This document shows positions 58,029-64,000 of a stretch of DNA of 64,000 nt, piece by piece. The stretch is from Thermoplasmata archaeon. Its GTDB lineage: Archaea; Thermoplasmatota; Thermoplasmata; Lutacidiplasmatales; UBA184. Location of the stretch: assembly GCA_022750055.1 (NCBI GenBank), contig JAKIWL010000001.1, forward strand, positions 62,001 through 126,000, in the 5' to 3' direction. The notes beneath the pieces are model-generated. The model saw only the letters and a list, made by a program, of their open reading frames with translations. It was not told where the DNA came from and made no database searches. A program made the translations under genes and the position numbers. Numbering within the stretch: the first letter of the stretch is position 1; each line of letters starts with the position of its first letter.

Positions 58029-58759
58029 GGCGAGCGTTGACGATCACGGACACCGATGTCGCCCTGTTGCGCTCGCTCGGAGGAGCGCGCTCGATCGTCG
58101 CGGCGAGCCGGACCGTCGGGATCACGCGGGACCGGGCGACCTACCGGATCGCTCGGCTCGAGCGAGCGCTCGGGGGGCCGGTGGTCGCGAGCGTCCGGGG
58201 AGGTCGCTCGCACGGAGAATCTCACCTCACCGCCCTGGGGGACCGGCTCCTCCGTCGGGGCTTCGACTCGGTCGAACTGTTGGATGCACGGCCCCTCGCC
58301 CTGCCTTCCCCCTCGAACCGGCTCGACGGGACGTACCACCGATCCCCGGCTCCCCGGGTCGCGTTCGGCCGGGGGCTAGCATGGCGGGTCGCCTTCGACG
58401 CGGAGGAGGGGGAACGGGTGTCGATGCTGCTGGACCCGGAGGCGGTCCTCCTCGCCCGACGGCGCTTCCCCTCGAGCGCTCGCAACGTGCACCGGGCGAC
58501 GGTCGAATCGGTCCGACCCGGGCTCGGTCCGCTCTCCCGCACCGTCGTCCTCCGGGCGGGCCCGCTCCGGCTTCGCGTGGCGGTGACGGAGGAGCCGGTG
58601 CGCGAGCTCAACCTCTCTCGCGGCGCGCCGGTCTGGCTCTACGTGAAGGCGACGGCCTTGCGCCGCATCGGCCGGCGCGGGCCCCGTCCTACTCGCGGAT
58701 CCCTTCGGAGGTCAGCGAAAAGACCGCCTCCCCCTCGGGGAGGTTCGGCGAGTCGATGA
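58025..58759 (+). CDS. modE: ModE-like transcriptional regulator (LysR-type wHTH plus Mop/TOBE)
   Basis: The 244-residue protein has an N-terminal HTH (residues 8-75; [31 protein letters not shown]) of the ModE/LysR type and a C-terminal molbindin-like domain ([20 protein letters not shown] ... [20 protein letters not shown]) that senses molybdate or tungstate. Being last in the transporter operon, it likely autoregulates it, with the palindrome at 54990-55004 as a candidate target. Its last 71 bases overlap the end of radA on the other strand. Confidence 0.8.
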   Translation: MRRALTITDTDVALLRSLGGARSIVAASRTVGITRDRATYRIARLERALGGPVVASVRGGRSHGESHLTALGDRLLRRGFDSVELLDARPLALPSPSNRLDGTYHRSPAPRVAFGRGLAWRVAFDAEEGERVSMLLDPEAVLLARRRFPSSARNVHRATVESVRPGLGPLSRTVVLRAGPLRLRVAVTEEPVRELNLSRGAPVWLYVKATALRRIGRRGPRPTRGSLRRSAKRPPPPRGGSASR

Positions 58760-59684
58760 GCCGCGCGATCCGCTTCGGCGGCTTCGACTTCCTCAGGTAG
58801 ACCCGATAGGTCGCTGCGTGGGCCACGATGTTCCCCCCGATCGGCCGCGTCGGGTCGCCGAACAGGACATCCGGGCGCGTGGAGACCTGGTTGGTCACGA
58901 GGATGGCGGCGTTGTACGTGTCCCCGAACTTCAGCAGCTCGTGCAGGTGGCGGTTCAACAGCTGCTGTCGGGGTGCGAGCTCGCCGCGCCCAACGTACTC
59001 GCTGCGGAAGTGCGCGGTGAGCGAGTCGACGACGATGAGGCGGATCGGACGCTCTCTCGCGAGCTCCTGCGCCTTCTGGACCAGGAGCATCTGGTGGTTC
59101 GAGTTGTACGCCCGCGCGATGTGGATCCGGGAGAGCGCCTCGGTCGGGTCGAGGCCAGCGGCCTTGGCCATGTCGACGATGCGCTCGGGACGGAACGTGC
59201 TCTCCGTGTCGATGTAGACCGTCTCACCGACGAGGCCCCCCTGTTCCGCGGGCATCTGGACGTTCACCGCGACCTGGTGGGCGATCTGGGTCTTGCCGGT
59301 CCCGAACTCGCCGGCGAATTCAGTGATCGCCTGGGTCTCGATGCCACCGCCGAGCAGCTCGTCGAGCGCGCTCGAACTCGTCGAGATCCGCCCGAGCCTC
59401 TTGCGGCGCTCGAGGAGCACGGTTCCGATCTCGAAGCTCCCGACATCGGCCTGCCGGCGCGCGTCGGCAATGATCTTTTGGGCGACGGTGGTCCCGATCT
59501 CCGCGGCCTCGGCGACATCGCCAGGGGAGGCGACCGCGAGCTCCATCAGGTCGGTGTAGCCGGACTCCCGTAGCTTCTCCGCGATCGTGGCCCCCACGCC
59601 CGCGAGGTCCTCGAGGGCGACCTCGCGCTTCGGGGGTTCGTCGGTCTCGGCCGGGCTCGTTCGGGACGGCGTCTTGGGTGCCAC
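58689..59684 (-). CDS. radA: DNA repair and recombination protein RadA
   Basis: The 331-residue RecA/Rad51-family recombinase has an N-terminal helix-hairpin-helix domain ([20 protein letters not shown]), the polymerisation motif region, Walker A GEFGTGKT at residues 125-132, Walker [16 protein letters not shown], and L2 loop [15 protein letters not shown] with [10 protein letters not shown]. Length is normal and no intein is present. It is the last gene of the minus-strand run from the malic enzyme. Confidence 0.98.
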   Translation of the reverse strand: MAPKTPSRTSPAETDEPPKREVALEDLAGVGATIAEKLRESGYTDLMELAVASPGDVAEAAEIGTTVAQKIIADARRQADVGSFEIGTVLLERRKRLGRISTSSSALDELLGGGIETQAITEFAGEFGTGKTQIAHQVAVNVQMPAEQGGLVGETVYIDTESTFRPERIVDMAKAAGLDPTEALSRIHIARAYNSNHQMLLVQKAQELARERPIRLIVVDSLTAHFRSEYVGRGELAPRQQLLNRHLHELLKFGDTYNAAILVTNQVSTRPDVLFGDPTRPIGGNIVAHAATYRVYLRKSKPPKRIARLIDSPNLPEGEAVFSLTSEGIRE

Positions 59685-59770
59685 GACCGCCGAGCGGTCC
59701 CCCGGTTGATAAAGGGGCGGGAGGGGAGGGAAACGGTGGTCGATGGGACCGACCGGCGGACCCCGCCGGG

Positions 59771-60748
59771 CTAGAACGAGCCGGAGGGGGCCGAGCCATC
59801 CGAGGCGTGGAACGGCTCGCCCGTCAACCGCTCGAAGACCGTCGTGTACAGCCGGCTGACCTCATCGACCAGGAGCGGAGGGAGCGGCGGGATCGGAGGC
59901 TCTGGATCGCCGGTCGCGCGAGCCCGGACGAGGGAGTCGTAGTATCCGATCGTGCGGTAATGCTGGCGGACGAACTCCTTGGAGAACTCCACCTGGCGCC
60001 CCCGCTCGTGGGCCCCTCGGTCCCAGAACCGGTCCTCATCGGCCGTCCCGAACGTGTCGAGGAGGATCAGCCGGCCTTCGGCGTCGATCCCGAACTCCTT
60101 CTTCCCGTCCACATGGAGCAGGCCCCGCGGCTCGATCTCCTTGTCCATGGCCGCGTCAACCTTGCGGATCGTCGCCTCGACCTCTGCCAGGCGTGGGCGA
60201 TCGATCACCGCGAGCTCGAGCGCTTCGGCGACGTCCAGCGGTCGGTCGACCGGTTCGAGCTTCGTGGTCATCTCGAACAGCGGTTCCGGCAGCGCTTCCC
60301 CGTATTCGATGTGCTTGCCGGAAGGGAAGCCGAGCTGTTCGGGTCGGACCGTCCCGGCCTTCACGCGGTCCCACATCGAGCCGGCGACGTAGTAACGCAT
60401 GATGAACTCGAGCGGAAGGAGATAGTTCCTCGGCGACGGTCCGAGCGTCGCGGGCTTCGGAACGACCCGTACCCGACGGACGCGCATGGAGGTCGGTCCG
60501 GATAGGGAGAGAAAATGGTGGGGGACCTTGAGACGGGTGCACAGCTCGAACCAGTGGGCCGCTGTCAGGGCGAGCGTCTCGCCCTTGTGCGGGATCTCAC
60601 TGGGAATGTGCTTGTCGAACACCGAGATGTCGTTCGTGAATCGGAATTCGAGCTCGGTCTCCGAGACCTCGTAGACCTCCTTGACCTTGCCCCGTCGCAG
60701 GTACTTGGGGGCGGCGGCCGCGGCGCTCGCAGTCGTTCGGGGCGACAT
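59771..60748 (-). CDS. purC: Phosphoribosylaminoimidazole-succinocarboxamide synthase
   Basis: The 325-residue SAICAR synthetase joins aspartate to CAIR in purine synthesis. It has [11 protein letters not shown] (nucleotide-binding loop), [65 protein letters not shown] and [28 protein letters not shown], the expected order. It lies 67 bases after a GNAT gene and 86 before radA. PurP and PurH elsewhere in the window supply later steps. Confidence 0.96.
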   Translation of the reverse strand: MSPRTTASAAAAAPKYLRRGKVKEVYEVSETELEFRFTNDISVFDKHIPSEIPHKGETLALTAAHWFELCTRLKVPHHFLSLSGPTSMRVRRVRVVPKPATLGPSPRNYLLPLEFIMRYYVAGSMWDRVKAGTVRPEQLGFPSGKHIEYGEALPEPLFEMTTKLEPVDRPLDVAEALELAVIDRPRLAEVEATIRKVDAAMDKEIEPRGLLHVDGKKEFGIDAEGRLILLDTFGTADEDRFWDRGAHERGRQVEFSKEFVRQHYRTIGYYDSLVRARATGDPEPPIPPLPPLLVDEVSRLYTTVFERLTGEPFHASDGSAPSGSF

Positions 60749-60815
60749 CGGCGGCGGAGCATCGCTCCCTTACAAATGCTCAGCGGGCGCCGGAACGAGG
60801 GGACCCCGCCGACCG

Positions 60816-61325
60816 CTATAGGGAGCGCGCATGCAGCGAGGTGATGGGTCGGAAGCCCCGCTTCTGGTAGAAGCGCACTGCGATCTCGTTGTTCGAAGGG
60901 AATTCGGCGGTCACGACCGCCGCACCCAGCGCCTTCAGGTGGGACGTCGTCTCCTTCAGGAGGAATTCCCCGACGCCACGGCGCCGATAGAGGGGAAGCA
61001 GATAGATGTCCAGGATAACGCCTTCCAGCTCGGGCAGGTAGAACTTGCGCTCGCGCACCTGGGCGCGGACCACCCCGACCACTTTGTCCCGGTCGGGCCC
61101 CACGCCCTCGGCGGCCAAGACCACGGCCCGGGGATTCCCGAGGTCGGCGAGCAGGACCTCAGCGGCCCGCTCCTCGGCGTCGTCCCGCACCTTGAGCAGC
61201 GGGTCGAACTCTTCGTTCAGCCGCTTGAGCCGCACGATGAGCGGCACGAGCGCGGGCACGTCGGCCGGGGTCGCCGGGCGCAGGTGGATCGGGAGGGGGG
61301 CCTCGGCGGGGGTGCTCGCGCTCAT
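60816..61325 (-). CDS. GNAT family N-acetyltransferase
   Basis: The 169-residue single-domain GNAT has IHLRPATPADVPALVPLIV at the start, VILDIYLLPLYRRRGVGEFLLKE with the acetyl-CoA R-x-x-G-x-G/A loop, and AEFPSNNEIAVRFYQKRGFRPI at the end. The acceptor is unknown. Its ATG overlaps the malic enzyme stop in ATGA, so the two are co-translated; acetylation of a metabolic enzyme is one possibility (inference). Confidence 0.85.
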   Translation of the reverse strand: MSASTPAEAPLPIHLRPATPADVPALVPLIVRLKRLNEEFDPLLKVRDDAEERAAEVLLADLGNPRAVVLAAEGVGPDRDKVVGVVRAQVRERKFYLPELEGVILDIYLLPLYRRRGVGEFLLKETTSHLKALGAAVVTAEFPSNNEIAVRFYQKRGFRPITSLHARSL

Positions 61326-62749
61326 TCGCGCGCCTCCGGGTCGCCGGGCTCATCCGGCATCGGCGAGATCAGATGAGCGCTGGCTAGCGCGCCGGCGAGC
61401 TTCGCGGGTCGTTCCATGAGTTCCTCGGCCCGTTGAAGGAACTCCTCCCGGCTCTTCTTGGTTCGGGCGATGCCTAACTCGACCGCTTTCACGGCTACCG
61501 CCGCCGCGATGCGCGGGAAGACCGCCCGTTCGTCCATCGTCGGGAGGATGTGCTGGGCTGTGACCCCCGAGTCCTCTGCGCCCCGAGCGAGCTCCCGGGC
61601 GGCCGTCAGGACGAGCTCGTCCGGGATGGAGCGGGCCCGCGCGTCCAGGACGCCCCGGAACACCGCGGGGAAGACGAGAGAGTTGTTGACCTGATTCGGA
61701 AAATCCGAGCGACCCGTCGCCACCACCGCCGCTCCGGCGGCGAGCGCGTCCGCCGGCCAGATCTCGGGCAATGGGTTCGCGAGCGCGAAGACGACCGGCC
61801 CGGAAGCCATCGAGCGGATCGCCTCGGGACCGACGGTGCCCGGGACGGGTGTCGACGCCGCGATCAGCACGTCGGCCCCCGGGAGGGCCTGGAGCAATCC
61901 ACCGGTGCGACCGCCCCCGTGCGTCTGCAGGGCGAGCCGGTACTTCCACCGATTGCGCAGCATCATCTCGTCGATGTCCGAGCGCTCCCCGTGCAGGATG
62001 CCGCGATGGTCGACGAGGGTGAGCCGCCTCGGGTCGTGTCCGAGGGTGAGGAGCAACCGGGCCGTCGCGAGGTTCGCCGCACCGGCCCCGAGCAGGACGG
62101 TACGAGCCGACGCGATCGAGCGTCCGGTCAGGTTGAGTGCGTTCAGGAGGCCCGCCACGATCGCCGCCGCGGTCCCGAGCTGGTCGTCATGCCAGACCGG
62201 GATGGGAAGTCGCTTCTGCAGCTCCTCGAGCACGTAGAAACACTTCGGCGAAGCGATGTCCTCCAGGTTCACCGCGCCGAACGCGGGCGCGAGCCGGACG
62301 ACGGTCTCGACGAGCTCCTCCGGGGTCCGGGTAGAGACCGGGACCGGGATCGCGTCGACCCCGCCGAGGAACTTGAACAGGAGCGCCTTTCCCTCCATCA
62401 CGGGAAGGGCGGCGACCGGGCCGATGTCGCCGAGGCCGAGAACGCGGCTTCCGTCGGTCACGATCGCGATCGTGTTCCACCGTCCGGTGAGCTCGAAGGA
62501 GCGGTCGGGTTCGGCCGCGATCTCCCGAGAGACCTGGGCGATCCCCGGCGTATACCACAGGGAGAAATCGTTCAGGCTGCGGACCGGGACCTTCGGGACC
62601 GTTTCGATCTTGCCTTGGTAGAATCGGGCGAGTCGGGCGGACCGTTCGTTGAGCGCCTCGGTCTGGTCGACCTCCGGGTGGTGAGCCTCGTCGGCTCGCT
62701 TTCGGGGGCCTCGGACCGGGCTCGGGGCGGGAGCCGACGCCGGCACCAT
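61322..62749 (-). CDS. maeB: Malic enzyme (malate dehydrogenase, decarboxylating)
   Basis: The 475-residue enzyme converts malate to pyruvate and CO2 with NAD(P). It has SLWYTPGIAQVSREI with the catalytic Tyr, IVTDGSRVLGLGDIGPVAALPVMEGK, VNLEDIASPKCFYVLEEL (metal-binding Glu-Asp), VWHDDQLGTAAAIVAGLLNAL with the metal Asp, and VLLGAGAANLATA (Rossmann). FALANPLPEIWP closes the active site. No phosphotransacetylase fusion is present. A TATA-like GCGTTATC on the minus strand near 62777-62785 lies upstream. Confidence 0.95.
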   Translation of the reverse strand: MVPASAPAPSPVRGPRKRADEAHHPEVDQTEALNERSARLARFYQGKIETVPKVPVRSLNDFSLWYTPGIAQVSREIAAEPDRSFELTGRWNTIAIVTDGSRVLGLGDIGPVAALPVMEGKALLFKFLGGVDAIPVPVSTRTPEELVETVVRLAPAFGAVNLEDIASPKCFYVLEELQKRLPIPVWHDDQLGTAAAIVAGLLNALNLTGRSIASARTVLLGAGAANLATARLLLTLGHDPRRLTLVDHRGILHGERSDIDEMMLRNRWKYRLALQTHGGGRTGGLLQALPGADVLIAASTPVPGTVGPEAIRSMASGPVVFALANPLPEIWPADALAAGAAVVATGRSDFPNQVNNSLVFPAVFRGVLDARARSIPDELVLTAARELARGAEDSGVTAQHILPTMDERAVFPRIAAAVAVKAVELGIARTKKSREEFLQRAEELMERPAKLAGALASAHLISPMPDEPGDPEARE

Positions 62750-62809
62750 CGGAGTACAGACGAGCGGTCCTCGGGAGATAACGCTTTGGCCGGACGAAGG
62801 GAGCGTTCG

Positions 62810-63322
62810 TCAGTCGTCGTTTGCCGCGCGGACCGAACGAGGCTTCCGCCTCCCCGAGCCGGTGGCCGCGCGCATCGAGTTGCGCAGCGCCCGGACGAGC
62901 CGCTCGACCTCCGGTCGGTTCCCTCGTGGCGCCTTGGGCCACCGCTGGATCCCCAGCCGGACGTAGCGCGCCGGGACCCCCGGATACCGAGCGATGACGA
63001 ACTGGTGGACGTGTCGGAACCCCTCCGTGAAACAGTACGTGTAGGTCCACGGCACCCCGAGCACGGCCCGGAGGGCGCGACTGACCTGGGCTACCAACCG
63101 CCCCATCCTCGCTCCCTCCTCGTCGGTGATCTCGGCGAGGCCGGACTCGGTGTGACGTTTCAGCAGCAGCATCACCGCTCCTCGATAGCTCGCCCCGCCT
63201 TCCTCGAGCTCGTGCGCGACCCAGAGGAGATCGTCCTCGTAGAGCACCCGACCCGACCCGCGTTCCGGGTCGGTGAGCAGGTCGCAGAACGTGCACGCGG
63301 TCATCGACGAAGCGGCCCCCAT
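62810..63322 (-). CDS. HIT-superfamily protein
   Basis: The 170-residue protein starts MGAASSMTACTFCDLL with the CxxC of zinc-binding HIT proteins, then VLYEDDLLWVAHEL, KRHTESGLAEITDEE, and FRHVHQFVIARY, where His104 and His106 match the first two of the His triad but Phe108 replaces the third; Gln107 sits between. It therefore resembles HIT hydrolases/transferases with a modified active site. A GGAGAGGAG Shine-Dalgarno sequence immediately precedes the ATG at 63322. The Arg-rich C-terminus may bind nucleic acid. Confidence 0.75.
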   Translation of the reverse strand: MGAASSMTACTFCDLLTDPERGSGRVLYEDDLLWVAHELEEGGASYRGAVMLLLKRHTESGLAEITDEEGARMGRLVAQVSRALRAVLGVPWTYTYCFTEGFRHVHQFVIARYPGVPARYVRLGIQRWPKAPRGNRPEVERLVRALRNSMRAATGSGRRKPRSVRAANDD

Positions 63323-63500
63323 CTCCTCTCCGGGGACCCGTCGAGTTCGACATCCGCCCCTGCTGTAAAGGGTTGGCGAGGGGGGGCCGACTGCGGGCCC
63401 CCACGCGGCGCGCGTGCCGTGGATTGTCCGAGGCGCAAGCGCGTTTCGCGCTCCGAATTCCGCCACCCTTAAACCTCGAACCCGGCTCCGCCCGCCTCCC

Positions 63501-64000
63501 ATGGAGGTCCATACGATGCTCACCGGCCCGTTCCCCCGGTCGGAGGCCCTCGTCGCTGCGACCCGCGACCTCGACCGCGGCCGGACCTCGCAGGAGACCG
63601 TTCGGGCGCTCTACCAGTCGACCGAAGACGAGGTGAGCGCCCTCGAAGAACGCCTCGGCTTCGACCCGCGCAGCGGAGGGTACCTCGCCTGGGCCGACCT
63701 CTTCCGCCCCTTCTCGGAGACCTGGCGGGGGTTCACCGTCGGACCCGTCACCCGGTGGTTCGAGACGAACACGTTCTTCCGGCAACCGATCCTGCACGCT
63801 CCCCCCGAGCGCGTCGACGGCGCGCTCGAGTCCTTCTGGCCCCTCGGAACCCGCCTCGAGCCGACGGCGATGAAGGTGACCCTTCCAGGGCCGTACACCT
63901 TCGTCGGACTGCTCGACAACCGCTCGGGAGAGACCCGGGAGGCGCTCACCCATCGGATGGGCCGGCTCCTCGCTGAAGAGGTCCGTTCCCTCGCGGCCCG
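63501..64000 (+). CDS. Cobalamin-independent methionine synthase-like (MetE family), partial
   Basis: The frame runs off the right edge (166 residues seen). It starts MEVHTMLTGPFPRSEALVAATRDL, resembling the first strand-loop of MetE-type barrels, and has SGGYLAWADLFRPFSETWRGF and VTLPGPYTFVGLLDN, the L-P-G-P-Y/F-T block of archaeal MetE N-terminal-like proteins. It could be the short archaeal form acting with a corrinoid protein or a paralogue. A TATA-like CCTTAAACC (63468-63475) is 29 nt before the ATG, so it is leaderless. Confidence 0.7.
   Translation, partial: MEVHTMLTGPFPRSEALVAATRDLDRGRTSQETVRALYQSTEDEVSALEERLGFDPRSGGYLAWADLFRPFSETWRGFTVGPVTRWFETNTFFRQPILHAPPERVDGALESFWPLGTRLEPTAMKVTLPGPYTFVGLLDNRSGETREALTHRMGRLLAEEVRSLAA

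Noticed and set aside
61550-63472. 640-codon plus-strand open frame
   Set aside because: Antisense to the malic enzyme and HIT genes; composition is typical of GC-rich shadows and no motif is present.
1-64000. CRISPR arrays, insertion sequences, integrases, or phage genes
   Set aside because: No regularly spaced direct repeats, transposase or integrase motifs were seen on either strand.

Overview
The window is archaeal: a family D DNA polymerase large subunit (DP2), RadA, an A-type ATP synthase, eL37, a Pop5-like RNase P protein, PurP, and many start codons lying 25-30 nt downstream of TATA boxes (leaderless transcripts). FtsZ, PolD and a high G+C content (about two thirds by eye) suggest a GC-rich Thermoplasmatota-type euryarchaeon, possibly from soil or sediment. 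The lineage is inference. Genes are dense, NTGA four-base overlaps are common, and I see no CRISPR array, insertion sequence, integrase or prophage.

Layout. 1-6.9 kb: P-loop kinase, eL37, and a five-gene minus-strand unit (HEAT protein, GNAT, GT-like protein, M29-fold protein, 3-methyladenine glycosylase). 6.9-16.3 kb: zinc ribbon protein, ferredoxin, then the ATP synthase in two facing blocks, F-A-B-D-(43-aa membrane protein)-H-I on plus and K-E-C on minus. 16.3-24 kb: DUF169, VKOR plus a thioredoxin-like membrane protein (extracytoplasmic disulfide formation), RNase Z with HutI, small proteins, and a Kelch/PKD surface protein. 24-30.9 kb: a strongly structured leader followed by an adenosylcobalamin-dependent ribonucleotide reductase, a DUF2400 protein, a GNAT and membrane proteins. 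30.9-38.7 kb: a tightly overlapping minus-strand operon encoding a three-subunit molybdenum hydroxylase, PurP, GcvT, NadC and NadA. 38.7-44.2 kb: wHTH regulator, a small SH3-like protein, an atypical tRNA-Arg overlapping the DP2 stop codon, DP2, and an orphan adenine methylase. 44.6-52.3 kb: membrane protein, TfoX-like protein, FtsZ, Pop5-like protein, PurH, thioredoxin, a MutY-Nudix fusion and a wHTH/zinc-ribbon protein. 52.3-64 kb: HutH, nickel superoxide dismutase with a divergent S26 peptidase, a molybdate/tungstate ABC transporter with its ModE-like regulator, RadA, PurC, GNAT, malic enzyme, HIT protein and the start of a MetE-like gene.

How the genes connect. The oxyanion transporter and ModE-like regulator could supply the molybdenum hydroxylase. 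PurC, PurP and PurH are purine-synthesis steps, with two enzymes for the AICAR formylation. HutH and HutI are the first and third steps of histidine breakdown. NadC and NadA belong to NAD synthesis. MutY, AAG, RadA and DP2 cover DNA replication and repair. The strongest leads for something new are the RNR leader RNA (24.1-24.3 kb), the 43-aa membrane protein inside the ATP synthase operon, the tRNA/DP2 overlap, and the palindrome at the start of the oxyanion-transporter operon.
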